DNA of 64,000 nucleotides from Weissella diestrammenae (GCF_014397255.1 NZ_CP060724.1:1302001-1366000); one strand, 5' to 3'. Positions 1 to 7,434 are shown, numbered from the stretch's first letter. Numbers and translations are program-made. Notes: generated by a model from the letters alone, not told the origin.

Positions 1-2
1 AT

Positions 3-602
3 AGAAAAGAATTATTAAATTTTTCTGGACAAAAACCAGAAAAATTAATTCAAAGAATTATAAATATTGCCACTGATGAGAATGATATAGTGTTAGATTT
101 TTTTATGGGTACTGCAACAACACAGGCAGTCGCCATGAAGATGAACCGTCGCTTTATCGGGATTGAACAGATGGATTACATTAAGACTGTTTCTGTGGAG
201 CGCCTCAAAAAGGTGATTGCTGGAGAACAAGGTGGGATCTCTAAAGATGTTAATTGGCAAGGTGGTGGCGCATTTATCTATGCTGAATTGATGGAAAAGA
301 ATCAAGGATATCTCAAAGATGTCCAACATACAGAAACGGCTAAACAATTAGATGCAGTCATTAATCGCATGATTGCTGGTAGTGCTGACTTTGACTTCCG
401 AGTTGATGTTGAAAAGATGATGCAAGATCCTGAATTCCAAGTGATGACATTAGTCGAAAAAAAGCAGCTGATGATCAAAGTCATTGATAAGAATCAGTTG
501 TATTACGCTTATAGTGATATGGAAGACCGTGACGTACAAGATTTGATGTCTAAGAGTGACATTTCTTTCAACAAGAGTTTCTATAAGGAGCGTGATCTGT
601 AA
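3..602 (+). CDS. mod: Type III restriction-modification methyltransferase subunit Mod, C-terminal part
   Basis: The frame is open from base 3, so the gene begins upstream of the window. The visible 199 residues carry the AdoMet-binding motif I of a beta-class adenine-N6 methyltransferase, seen as DFFMGTATTQAVAM where DFFAGSGTT is the usual form, followed by the conserved FIGIEQMDY stretch. Beta-class enzymes place motif I after the catalytic DPPY, which must lie outside the window. Mod modifies the recognition site and gives the whole type III complex its specificity. Its stop overlaps the next start (TAATG), so mod and res are translationally coupled. Identification is by motif and by the downstream Res subunit. 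Confidence 0.9.
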   Translation, partial: RKELLNFSGQKPEKLIQRIINIATDENDIVLDFFMGTATTQAVAMKMNRRFIGIEQMDYIKTVSVERLKKVIAGEQGGISKDVNWQGGGAFIYAELMEKNQGYLKDVQHTETAKQLDAVINRMIAGSADFDFRVDVEKMMQDPEFQVMTLVEKKQLMIKVIDKNQLYYAYSDMEDRDVQDLMSKSDISFNKSFYKERDL

Positions 603-3214
603 TGGCGAAAAAGAAAGCACGAGAACTCGTCTTACCAATTATTCATGAGATTCGAGATTATAGCAGTGACTTTTTAAAAAATGATGAACATAGACATTCA
701 TTTATTTATCCAGACTATATTAAACGCAATCTTAAGCATCAGTTACGTGATTATCAAAAGCATTCCCTATACAATTTGAATTACACACAAAAGGATGACA
801 ATGTTGCTAGTCGTTTTAGTCAATTGTTATTCCATATGGCAACCGGGTCCGGAAAAACAGATGTGATGGCAGCTGACATATTGTATTTTTATCAGGAATT
901 TGGCTATCAGAATTTTCTATTTGTCGTTAATACAAATGCGGTTATTGCTAAGACGCGCGAAAATATGCTTAATGCGCAATCACCGAAATATCTTTTTGCG
1001 CAGCCCTTAAGCATTGATGGCGTAATAATTGAGTTACGTGAGGTTACACGTTTCCCAACGAAGAGTGAACCAGGGGTGATTTACTTACGTTTGACGACCA
1101 TTCAAACTTTAGCAAATGAGTTAAATACACCGCGAGAAAACGGATTGACGTATGAAGACTTGGCGAAACAGAAACTTATTATATTAGCTGATGAAGCACA
1201 CCATTTTTCAGCAGGTACAAAAAGTAAGACTGATCAAAAAAATAAAGCGTGGGAGTACGTTTTAGACCGTATTCGGCAATCTAATAAGGAAAATCGTCAG
1301 TTAGAGTTTACAGCTACAATCGATTTAAACAATGATTTCATATACGAGAAATATCGCGACAAAGTGGCTTTTCAGTATGACCTACAACAGTTTCAGGATG
1401 CCGGTTATTCTAAAAAAATTGCGAGGTTACAAGCCAATGCTGCTGATGATGAAAAAATGCTTAATGCTGTGCTATTATCTCAATATCGTAAGCATATGGC
1501 TCGTCAAGCTGGCGTTCCAGATTTTAAACCAGTAATTTTATTTAAATCGAACAAAATTGATATATCAAAAGCAGCTCGCGATCAATTTTTAACCATTATT
1601 GATCAATTAACTGTTGAATCCTTATCTCTATTTATTACTAATCAAATAAAAACCACGCAATCATCGACATTGCGGCAAGCATTCAAATACTATCAAACGA
1701 CTGATTTGGGAAGCTTAGTACGGGAATTACAACGTGATTTTCAGTCATTAAATACGATTAATGTCAATGATACAAGTAGTAATGGTATTTTGGGAGATCT
1801 TAATGATTTGCGTAATTTGAATACTTTAGAGGAACTAAACAATCCATTTAGAGTTATTTTTGCGGTGGCTAAGCTTTCTGAAGGTTGGGATGTGTTGAAT
1901 CTTTATGATATCGTCAGGATTGGTGAACAACCAATTACAACTACACAGACCAATAGCGAAGCGCAATTAATCGGTCGAGGTGCACGATATAATCCCTTTG
2001 CCTATGAAGGGACAACTTCGTTTACACGAAGGTTTGATCACAGTACACCAGAATTGCAAATATTAGAATCGTTGCATTATCACACTATTAATGATAAAAA
2101 ATATATTGAAAATTTGACGAAGTCGTTTGAGGCTATGCAGTTGCAAGTTGAAGATGATAAAGACTTTGATATTTTGACGACAACGGTTAAAGATTCGTTT
2201 AAAAAATCACCTGTGTATCAACATGGTAAGTTGTACTATAACGAAGTCGAGGATGTCCCAGAAAATGAATACGATGGCTTGGTAAAATATGGTGTACCTG
2301 TTGCTGAACTTCCTACTGTTAATATTGAGACGGCAACCTTAGAAGCAACGGCTTTTGATACGCAACAAGTTGGTGGTGTAAATGAGACGCGTCTTGTTAA
2401 GGTAGATGACGCCCTAGTGAAGAAGGCCATGGCACGTAATCCTTTTTTCAGATTTAATACTATGAAAAAATACATGCCTACGCTTCAATCTGTTTCCGAA
2501 TTCATGCATGATTTGCATTGGTTAGGACAAATAAAGGAAATACAAGCGACTGTATCAACTGGTTCAGAGAAATCACTTGATAGAGAGACACAGCTACTAG
2601 TAGTTGGAAGATATCTTGACTATATTCAGCGAATGTTAATTATGAACTATAAACGACAACGTGGAACTAATAAATTTGTTGCGTTGCCAATCAAAGACGC
2701 AGTACAGGATTACCAAAAACGTATACCTATTAATCATACTGGAACAGGTATTAGTGAAATTATTCAAGCATATGACTATAGAAAGGCACCTTGGTTTGTA
2801 TATAATGATGCAATCGTGGATAAACTAGAACGCAGTTTAATTGAGCTAATCCAAGGTTATATTGATGTACTGCAAAACCAGTACAAAGACGTCTATTTAA
2901 TTCGTAGCGATGAGCGTAATACTCAATTGAAACTACATGAATTCGTTGGAGAGGTGTCTCATTACGCTGGTTTCTTGCCAGACTTCGTCTTATATTTGGC
3001 TAATGAATCTTATATCTACCAAATTTATATAGAGCCTAAAGGTACTCAATTACTTGAACAAGATCAGTGGAAAGAAGACCTGCTAACCAGTATTTCCCCT
3101 GACAGTGTTGATGTTATCGGTGAAAACAGTCAAGTTAAGTTATATGGTGTGAAATTTTATGTCTCAGGAGACGCTAGACAGGTACGGCAAAGTATCAGTA
3201 AATTCACATCATAA
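602..3214 (+). CDS. res: Type III restriction endonuclease subunit Res (DEAD/DEAH helicase-nuclease)
   Basis: An 870-residue cytoplasmic restriction subunit that acts with Mod to translocate or slide on DNA and cleave it. Superfamily 2 helicase motif I (ATGSGKT) is at residues 80-86 and motif II (DEAH) at 197-200. The VAKLSEGWDVLN stretch and LIGRGAR are the usual motif V/VI region of Res proteins. Near the C-terminus, LPDFVLYL followed by YIEPKG matches a PD-(D/E)xK nuclease core. Length is normal for Res and the frame is intact, so with its mod partner the locus could be active. A hairpin terminator follows about 90 bases later. Confidence 0.93.
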   Translation: MAKKKARELVLPIIHEIRDYSSDFLKNDEHRHSFIYPDYIKRNLKHQLRDYQKHSLYNLNYTQKDDNVASRFSQLLFHMATGSGKTDVMAADILYFYQEFGYQNFLFVVNTNAVIAKTRENMLNAQSPKYLFAQPLSIDGVIIELREVTRFPTKSEPGVIYLRLTTIQTLANELNTPRENGLTYEDLAKQKLIILADEAHHFSAGTKSKTDQKNKAWEYVLDRIRQSNKENRQLEFTATIDLNNDFIYEKYRDKVAFQYDLQQFQDAGYSKKIARLQANAADDEKMLNAVLLSQYRKHMARQAGVPDFKPVILFKSNKIDISKAARDQFLTIIDQLTVESLSLFITNQIKTTQSSTLRQAFKYYQTTDLGSLVRELQRDFQSLNTINVNDTSSNGILGDLNDLRNLNTLEELNNPFRVIFAVAKLSEGWDVLNLYDIVRIGEQPITTTQTNSEAQLIGRGARYNPFAYEGTTSFTRRFDHSTPELQILESLHYHTINDKKYIENLTKSFEAMQLQVEDDKDFDILTTTVKDSFKKSPVYQHGKLYYNEVEDVPENEYDGLVKYGVPVAELPTVNIETATLEATAFDTQQVGGVNETRLVKVDDALVKKAMARNPFFRFNTMKKYMPTLQSVSEFMHDLHWLGQIKEIQATVSTGSEKSLDRETQLLVVGRYLDYIQRMLIMNYKRQRGTNKFVALPIKDAVQDYQKRIPINHTGTGISEIIQAYDYRKAPWFVYNDAIVDKLERSLIELIQGYIDVLQNQYKDVYLIRSDERNTQLKLHEFVGEVSHYAGFLPDFVLYLANESYIYQIYIEPKGTQLLEQDQWKEDLLTSISPDSVDVIGENSQVKLYGVKFYVSGDARQVRQSISKFTS

Positions 3215-3300
3215 TGTCAATATACATTTAGTGGTTATTTGTGTTTGAGTGGTAAACAAATATTAAAAATAATCGGTAACAATATTGATTTAAATAATGG

Positions 3301-3346
3301 AAAAAGTCCATTTGATAGAATTAAATATCAAATGGGCTTTTTATTT
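3301..3346 (+). terminator. Rho-independent terminator after res
   Basis: A 15-bp stem with one mismatch (AAGTCCATTTGATA against TATCAAATGGGCTT) closes a short AT loop and is followed by a T-rich tract. It separates the restriction operon from the acetyltransferase gene. Confidence 0.8.
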
Positions 3347-3368
3347 TGTCAAAAATAAGTGAATAAAG
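3334..3368 (+). repeat. Direct repeat, copy 1 of 2 (35 bp)
   Basis: This stretch, from the terminator arm through GTCAAAAATAAGTGAATA, recurs almost unchanged at 5028-5062. A 15-base part (AAGTGAATAAAGTTA) recurs again near 6641. The copies border the GNAT-Fic block and suggest modular duplication or insertion in this island. Confidence 0.7.
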
Positions 3369-3375
3369 TTATAAT
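3346..3375 (+). promoter_or_regulatory. Sigma-A promoter of a probably leaderless gene
   Basis: TTGTCA (3346-3351) and a perfect TATAAT (3370-3375) are separated by 18 bases. The following ATG lies only seven bases past the -10 box, so the transcript would begin at or next to the start codon. No Shine-Dalgarno sequence precedes that ATG. Confidence 0.6.
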
Positions 3376-3381
3376 ATCACT

Positions 3382-3861
3382 ATGATTATCAGACAAGCTA
3401 ATATAAATGACATTTTAGGTATTGCAAGTGTGCATAATGAATCTTGGAAAACAACATATAAGGGGATTGTTGATCAAGTTTACCTAGATGGTTTGAAGAT
3501 AAATGACTGGATTAAATCTTGGGAGAATAAGATTAATGATAAGTCTATGTATATTTTAGTAGTAACTAATAATGATGAAGTAGTTGGATTCATGAGAATT
3601 GAAATTAACCAAGAAATTAATAAAATAGCAAGTATATATATATTAAAACAATATCAAGGATTAGGGATAGGCACTGAGATATTTTCTAAAGGATTAGAAT
3701 ATTTGAGAGATAAAAATATGAATAGTGCCTACATTGATGTGCTAAAAGAAAATGTGGCTACTGAATTTTATAAAAAACAAGGAGCTAAAAAAGTCAGTTG
3801 TAAAGAAATAGTTATTGGAAATCAGAGATTAGAACAGGAAACATATGTAATCAATTTTTGA
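3382..3861 (+). CDS. GNAT family N-acetyltransferase
   Basis: A 159-residue single-domain GNAT protein that would transfer an acetyl group from acetyl-CoA to an unknown amine. The acetyl-CoA pyrophosphate-binding loop is QYQGLGIG at residues 90-97, after the strand IASIYIL, and the C-terminal FYKKQGAKKV segment is typical of RimI/YjcF-like acetyltransferases. It stands alone between two terminators, in AT-rich DNA inside the accessory island. The ATG has no ribosome site and lies seven bases after a -10 box, so translation is probably leaderless. The substrate is unknown. Confidence 0.85.
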   Translation: MIIRQANINDILGIASVHNESWKTTYKGIVDQVYLDGLKINDWIKSWENKINDKSMYILVVTNNDEVVGFMRIEINQEINKIASIYILKQYQGLGIGTEIFSKGLEYLRDKNMNSAYIDVLKENVATEFYKKQGAKKVSCKEIVIGNQRLEQETYVINF

Positions 3862-3918
3862 GTATTATTCATACACACGAATTTGATGAAGTGCCATAAA
3901 ATAGTAGAAATAAAAAAA

Positions 3919-3956
3919 ACGCTAGATAGTTGGTTCTACTTAGTATACTTTTTATT
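3919..3956 (+). repeat. Imperfect hairpin repeated at 6228-6262
   Basis: CTAGATAGTTGGTTCTACTT reappears with one change at 6231-6250. Each copy can fold through its TAG and CTA segments and ends in a T-rich run, so it may be a weak terminator. The sequence duplication is clear; the function is inferred. Confidence 0.5.
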
Positions 3957-4054
3957 TTGGTATGAAGATATTGTTTTCTAATTCATTGAGAGCTATATTA
4001 ATACTATTAAGTAAATCTTTCTTGTATGGTAATATTAAATTGAGGTATAGGACC

Positions 4055-4804
4055 ATGAACAAAAGAATTAAGAAGAAAAAAAATAAATTTGAGTTCGGTG
4101 ACCTACAGAAATTGATAGATAAGAAAATGCCAATATTGATATTTTATAATACCGAAGAAGAACGTGATAATGTTGGTGAAATAATTAAAAGTCAGATTAA
4201 GCACTTGAAACATGCCGATATTGTTTGGAATATCGTTATGAGTCAAAAAGATGACTATGGTCACGAAATATTTGCTGGAACGGTTGAGTTTCAAATTGAT
4301 AATAATAATCTTGTCGGCAGCTTTTGGATGTTACCCCAACATAAAATGAATGTGGATTTTCTTGAATCGTTAAATACAGAAGCACAAAAATTATTTGAAG
4401 AAGATGGAGTTTTGGGTATGTACGGGGTCAAGGACTCTGGAGTACTTGAATCTATATTAAATAGGAGTTTGTATAATTCAGTTTTATTTGGACAGGAAAC
4501 CCATCCAACTATTATTAATAAGGCTGCAAATTTATGGTGTGAAATAGCACAGAGACAGGCATTTCATAACGGCAATAAAAGAACAGCAATGTTAGCAGCG
4601 CTAAGCTATTTAGATGTACATGGATATCGTTTTTCTAATCATAACGTAGCTACAGTTTCTGGTGACAATAGTATTCTTTATGAGGTAACAAAAAGAATTG
4701 CTAATAAGGAATTAACAATTACAGATATTGAAAAGTTTATTAAAAATAATGTTGAAATGAATTTTGATTTTATGATAAGATATATAGAAGCGTTTATAAA
4801 ATAA
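4055..4804 (+). CDS. Fic/Doc family protein with an atypical active-site motif
   Basis: A 249-residue protein whose C-terminal half is a Fic/Doc fold. The active-site loop is QAFHNGNKRT at residues 168-177. The family consensus begins HxFx(D/N)(A/G)N(K/G)R, so the catalytic histidine position is Gln here while the nucleotide-binding GNKR part is intact. The N-terminal 100 residues are not recognised. Doc proteins phosphorylate and other Fic proteins AMPylate targets; without His the activity is uncertain. I chose the ATG at 4055 because a GAGG lies 9 bases upstream, whereas the in-frame ATG at 3962 has no ribosome site. A 53-residue ORF follows 18 bases later. Confidence 0.8.
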   Translation: MNKRIKKKKNKFEFGDLQKLIDKKMPILIFYNTEEERDNVGEIIKSQIKHLKHADIVWNIVMSQKDDYGHEIFAGTVEFQIDNNNLVGSFWMLPQHKMNVDFLESLNTEAQKLFEEDGVLGMYGVKDSGVLESILNRSLYNSVLFGQETHPTIINKAANLWCEIAQRQAFHNGNKRTAMLAALSYLDVHGYRFSNHNVATVSGDNSILYEVTKRIANKELTITDIEKFIKNNVEMNFDFMIRYIEAFIK

Positions 4805-4822
4805 ATTTCGGAGGATAAAATT

Positions 4823-4984
4823 ATGAGCAAAAATTTTAAGACAAATGAAAAGTTACTTAATTCCATGGTTCATAACGGTAGTCAATCGAATAGTGTATCA
4901 CAAGTTAAACTTCAGGCTAGTGTTAAGCGAGTTTTAAATAACAGATCAGTACAAAAAGCTTTAGAACAATTAGCTACAGAATAA
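4823..4984 (+). CDS. Small 53-residue protein downstream of the Fic gene
   Basis: This ORF is preceded by a strong CGGAGGA ribosome site and starts 18 bases after the fic stop, so the two are probably cotranscribed. The product is basic and polar, predicted helical in its C-terminal half (VKLQASVKRVLNNRSVQKAL), with no membrane segment. I do not recognise the family. Position and size suggest a partner or antitoxin for the Fic protein, but classical Phd antitoxins are encoded upstream of Doc, so this is only an inference. A terminator follows. Confidence 0.6.
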   Translation: MSKNFKTNEKLLNSMVHNGSQSNSVSQVKLQASVKRVLNNRSVQKALEQLATE

Positions 4985-5001
4985 ATAATAGAACAATTAG
5001 T

Positions 5002-5037
5002 AAAAAAGCCATTATCTTGTTAATAATGGCTTTTTTA
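5002..5037 (+). terminator. Rho-independent terminator after the fic operon
   Basis: AAAAAAGCCATTAT pairs with AATAATGGCTTTTTT around a short loop. Its downstream flank is the second copy of the 35-bp repeat. Confidence 0.85.
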
Positions 5038-5062
5038 TTTTGTCAAAAATAAGTGAATTAAG
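5028..5062 (+). repeat. Direct repeat, copy 2 of 2 (35 bp)
   Basis: Near-identical to 3334-3368, differing by a one-base length change in the T run and a single base near the end. It follows a terminator in the same way as copy 1. Confidence 0.7.
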
Positions 5063-5075
5063 CAGGTAAAAATGG

Positions 5076-5108
5076 TTGACTTTCAATACTCATAAGAGTA
5101 TGTATAAT
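5076..5108 (+). promoter_or_regulatory. Promoter region with a palindrome next to the -10 box
   Basis: TATAAT lies at 5103-5108, and TTGACT at 5076-5081 is a possible -35, although the 21-base gap is long. The palindrome ATACTC-ATAA-GAGTAT at 5086-5101 lies between them and would suit a repressor operator. Confidence 0.45.
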
Positions 5109-5129
5109 ATATATAGAAAGGAGAAAGTA

Positions 5130-5234
5130 ATGTTAGACGATATTAAAAAAGTCGCCGAAATCTTATTCCAAGTTGTGTCAACAATTGCGATAGTTCAACA
5201 ACTTAGAAAGAATAAGAAAGACGACGACAAATAA
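5130..5234 (+). CDS. 34-residue peptide A1, toxin-like (hydrophobic core, charged tail)
   Basis: An AAGGAG ribosome site precedes the ATG. The peptide has a hydrophobic stretch at about residues 10-25 (EILFQVVSTIAIVQQL) and a strongly charged C-terminus (RKNKKDDDK). This layout resembles type I toxin peptides such as the Fst or TxpA groups, but I see no family signature. A stem-loop follows directly. It is the first member of a three-ORF cassette repeated at 5736-6242. Confidence 0.55.
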   Translation: MLDDIKKVAEILFQVVSTIAIVQQLRKNKKDDDK

Positions 5235-5235
5235 C

Positions 5236-5263
5236 AAAGTAAGGGTAGAAATACCCTTGCTTT
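5236..5263 (+). terminator. Stem-loop after peptide A1
   Basis: AAGGGTA-gaaa-TACCCTT forms a perfect inner stem that extends through AAAG/CTTT. The stem is followed by CTTTCGTGTA, a tail shared with the hairpin at 5843-5872. The U tract is poor, so this may be an attenuator or processing site rather than a full terminator. Confidence 0.55.
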
Positions 5264-5282
5264 CGTGTAATTAAATTCTAAC

Positions 5283-5450
5283 ATGCTAAGTAATAACATG
5301 ACAAATTTTTATAAAAACAAGTGGTTCTTAATTATTCTACTTATTCTCATAGTTGGTAATTGGTTTGTTCATTCTGAATCCATTTCTGCGATTACGAATG
5401 TTGGAATGGTTCTATTTATTTTGGGGGCAGTAAATGACAATCGAAAATAA
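5283..5450 (+). CDS. Small membrane protein B1 of the cassette
   Basis: A 55-residue ORF (50 if the ATG at 5298 is used). It has two hydrophobic segments, WFLIILLILIVGNWFV and ITNVGMVLFILGAV, and would sit in the membrane as a hairpin. No clear ribosome site precedes either ATG, so expression is less certain than for its neighbours. The last 17 bases overlap the start of C1, which suggests translational coupling. Function unknown. Confidence 0.4.
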   Translation: MLSNNMTNFYKNKWFLIILLILIVGNWFVHSESISAITNVGMVLFILGAVNDNRK

Positions 5451-5649
5451 TGCAGGACGGCCCCAAAAGGATGCTGATGAAAAAGTGAGCCAAAATGAAG
5501 CAAACAACAACTGGAGAAAAAAGAATAAAGAGTATACAAAGTATTTGAATTACAGAAGTACAGCGCGATCATTTATTCGAAATTTGGCGACTAGTGATGA
5601 TTTGGATGAATTGCAAAACCTGATAGATGAACGACGCGAAACTATTTAG
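5434..5649 (+). CDS. Small charged protein C1, conserved in the duplicated cassette
   Basis: A 71-residue polar protein preceded by GGGGG. It shares a clear pattern with C2 at 6009-6242: GRPxK near the N-terminus, QNEAN, WxxKN, YLxxRSTARSF, then ATSxDLxELQNLIxERR. The basic centre followed by a helical acidic-basic C-terminus could bind nucleic acid or act as an antitoxin, but I do not recognise the family. The match to C2 at protein level shows that the frame is under selection. A terminator follows at 5654. Confidence 0.65.
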   Translation: MTIENNAGRPQKDADEKVSQNEANNNWRKKNKEYTKYLNYRSTARSFIRNLATSDDLDELQNLIDERRETI

Positions 5650-5653
5650 GATG

Positions 5654-5684
5654 AAAAGGTATCATTAAATTGATACCTTTTTTA
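5654..5684 (+). terminator. Rho-independent terminator after cassette 1
   Basis: AAAAGGTATCA-ttaaat-TGATACCTTTTTT, a perfect stem with a T run. Confidence 0.85.
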
Positions 5685-5735
5685 TATAATATCGATGGTA
5701 TAATTATCATATTGAATGAGGGAAGGAGGGATTTA

Positions 5736-5840
5736 ATGAAAAAGCGCGTAAATAAAAACAAGCTATCACATGTTGAAAAGGTTAGTCTGATAACGGCAAT
5801 CATCTCACTAATAACAGCATTGATAAACTTGTTTAAATAA
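5736..5840 (+). CDS. 34-residue peptide A2, toxin-like
   Basis: A very strong GGAAGGAGGG ribosome site precedes the ATG by five bases. The peptide has a basic N-terminus (KKRVNKNK) and a hydrophobic C-terminal helix (VSLITAIISLITALINLF), the reverse polarity of A1. Part of the helix resembles B2 (MAIISLLVNLYQLF). A strong stem-loop follows. The layout again resembles short membrane toxins. It is the first ORF of the second cassette; function is inferred only. Confidence 0.55.
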   Translation: MKKRVNKNKLSHVEKVSLITAIISLITALINLFK

Positions 5841-5842
5841 TA

Positions 5843-5872
5843 AAAGGTAAGGGCTATAAGTAGCCCGCCTTT
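5843..5872 (+). terminator. Stem-loop after peptide A2, usable on both strands
   Basis: AAAGG/CCTTT outer and GGGCTA-taag-TAGCCC inner stems. A-rich flank on the left and T-containing flank on the right mean it could stop transcription from either side, as in type I toxin-antitoxin loci. It shares the CTTTCGTGTA tail with 5236-5263. Confidence 0.6.
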
Positions 5873-5901
5873 CGTGTACTTTCATTATATCAAATCTAAG
5901 T

Positions 5902-5991
5902 ATGAATAATAAAGTGAAATTCATTAGTTACTTAGCATTAGTAATGGCGATCATTTCATTATTAGTCAATTTGTATCAACTATTTAATTAA
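5902..5991 (+). CDS. 29-residue membrane peptide B2
   Basis: A single hydrophobic helix (ISYLALVMAIISLLVNLY) after a short polar N-terminus. The ribosome site is weak (CTAAG). It holds the same position in cassette 2 as B1 in cassette 1 but is shorter, with little sequence similarity to B1. It is more like the helix of A2. Reality as a translated gene is uncertain. Confidence 0.35.
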   Translation: MNNKVKFISYLALVMAIISLLVNLYQLFN

Positions 5992-6008
5992 AAAATGAGG
6001 TGATAGTT

Positions 6009-6242
6009 GTGGAAGAAAAGAATAAATTAGGGCGCCCCAAGAAGTATGATGAACCATCTACTACGGCTCAGAATGAAGCAAATAAAGCGTGGCAAGAAAA
6101 AAATAGAGAACGAGCTAGATATTTGCGAAATCGATCAACTGCTCGTTCGTTCGCAAAAAAACAGGCAACCAGCGAAGATTTAAATGAACTGCAAAATTTA
6201 ATCAATGAACGACGTAAACAAATAAACACACTAGATAGTTGA
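6009..6242 (+). CDS. Small charged protein C2, paralogue of C1
   Basis: A 77-residue protein from the GTG at 6009, preceded by GAGGTGAT; an in-frame GTG at 6000 is possible but overlaps that ribosome site. It aligns with C1 along most of its length: LGRPKK, AQNEANKAW, RYLRNRSTARSF, ATSEDLNELQNLINERR. The C-terminus runs into the hairpin at 6228. No family recognised. Its presence in both cassettes makes it the most conserved component, and a nucleic-acid-binding or antitoxin role is plausible. Confidence 0.65.
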   Translation: MEEKNKLGRPKKYDEPSTTAQNEANKAWQEKNRERARYLRNRSTARSFAKKQATSEDLNELQNLINERRKQINTLDS

Positions 6243-6262
6243 TTCTACTTAGTGTATTTTTG
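6228..6262 (+). terminator. Terminator-like hairpin after cassette 2
   Basis: ACACTA and TAGTGT close a stem with inner TAG/CTA pairs, followed by ATTTTTGTTT. It is a close relative of 3919-3956. Confidence 0.55.
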
Positions 6263-6799
6263 TTTGGGCACCTTTTTTCCACCTATATCCTATTAAATCC
6301 CTTTACATAGCCAATACCATAAAATAACAAGAAGTACGGTTTGAAATAATTAGAAATCGTTTATAACCCCATTGATACGGTACAAACGCCGTTACAATGG
6401 GGTTTTTCTTTATATTTCTATTCTTTTTTATTCCTGTAAATTCATTTGTTTTCCCTATTTTTTTGCAGGTTTTATAACTTATTTTTGCAGGAAATTTGAA
6501 CCACTTTCTTGGGCGGAATTTTGATATGTTCTCGAATGACTTTAGCGTCTGTGCCAATGATTTATCACAATTTGTTTTTTAAATGACAATGCTAATAAAT
6601 GACTGGGGCGTACTGGGAGGGACAAGAGACTAAATTTTTAAGTGAATAAAGTTAGATATTTGAGTGCTCTAATTAATCGTCATCGTGGATTAAATAATAT
6701 TGAAAGTTATTTTACTTTTTAACCATTAAATTAAATTTAAATTGCATGATAATTATTGTAAAATGTATGTATAAATTAATTTTGTGATTTGGAGAGTTT
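6263..6799. other. Gene-poor stretch with one hairpin
   Basis: Apart from the hairpin at 6366-6409 I find no coding frame with a ribosome site. A minus-strand frame at 6303-6557 is open but lacks family features. Part of the 3334 repeat (AAGTGAATAAAGTTA) recurs near 6641, marking the probable right limit of the accessory island. Confidence 0.4.
6366..6409 (+). terminator. Strong stem-loop with T tract
   Basis: CCCCATTG at 6367 pairs with CAATGGGG at 6395, with a second ACGG/CCGT stem inside the loop, then TTTTTCTTT. No intact gene ends directly before it, so it may be left from a lost gene. Confidence 0.65.
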
Positions 6800-7387
6800 A
6801 TGAATAAAGGTCGAGTTGAAGCATTTACAGATGCAGTTATCGCTATTGTTTTAACCATCATGGTATTAGAGTTAAAGGTTCCAGAAGGATATACATGGCA
6901 TAATCTAGCAGAGTCACTGCCAAATTTTATTGCGTATCTCATTAGTTTTATTTATATTTTGGTTGCATGGTATAACCACCATTATATGTTTGGCATCGCA
7001 AATAAAATTACCAAGAAAATTTTCTGGGCAAATAATTTGTGGATGTTTACGTCGTCGTTATTTCCTGTTTCAACTGCCTGGTTTGGTAAATATATTATGC
7101 ATTGGCAACCGGCAATCTTTTATTTAATTATTTATGCAATCTGGTTGTATGCATACTTGATTTTATCAAAAGCGATTGCAAGTGAGAATGACCGTGAAAT
7201 CGCGACAATGATTTACAATATGCCAGTTTACAAATTACTATCGAGTAAATATTATTTCTTGATTATGTTAATCGCGGGATTGGGTGTATATGTATTCCCG
7301 CCAATTATTTTTGGCCTGTTTGTTATTCAAGCACCAATCGTAATTAGAGCTATTTCAAGTGAATCAGACCAATTATTTAATGATTAA
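6800..7387 (+). CDS. TMEM175-family (DUF1211) membrane protein, possible potassium channel
   Basis: A 195-residue protein with about six hydrophobic segments. The N-terminal signature RVEAFTDAVIAIVLTIMVLEL fits the TMEM175/DUF1211 pattern, in which the RxxxFSD motif lines the first helix and the pore is formed without a classical selectivity filter. Bacterial members conduct potassium. TTTGGAGAG precedes the ATG. It appears to be monocistronic. Assignment to the family is firm; ion selectivity is inferred from the family. Confidence 0.82.
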   Translation: MNKGRVEAFTDAVIAIVLTIMVLELKVPEGYTWHNLAESLPNFIAYLISFIYILVAWYNHHYMFGIANKITKKIFWANNLWMFTSSLFPVSTAWFGKYIMHWQPAIFYLIIYAIWLYAYLILSKAIASENDREIATMIYNMPVYKLLSSKYYFLIMLIAGLGVYVFPPIIFGLFVIQAPIVIRAISSESDQLFND

Positions 7388-7434
7388 CATATTTTCTTTA
7401 ATTTCAATTGTGTTAAAAGAAAGGGTTTCGCAGT

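Noticed and set aside
3962-4054. N-terminal extension of the Fic protein from ATG 3962
   Set aside because: No ribosome site and hydrophobic-basic sequence unlike the family; ATG 4055 has GAGG at good spacing.
6303-6557. Minus-strand 84-residue frame
   Set aside because: Basic, low-information sequence with no ribosome site; the frame crosses the hairpin at 6366. A transposase remnant was considered from another frame here but no motif could be confirmed.
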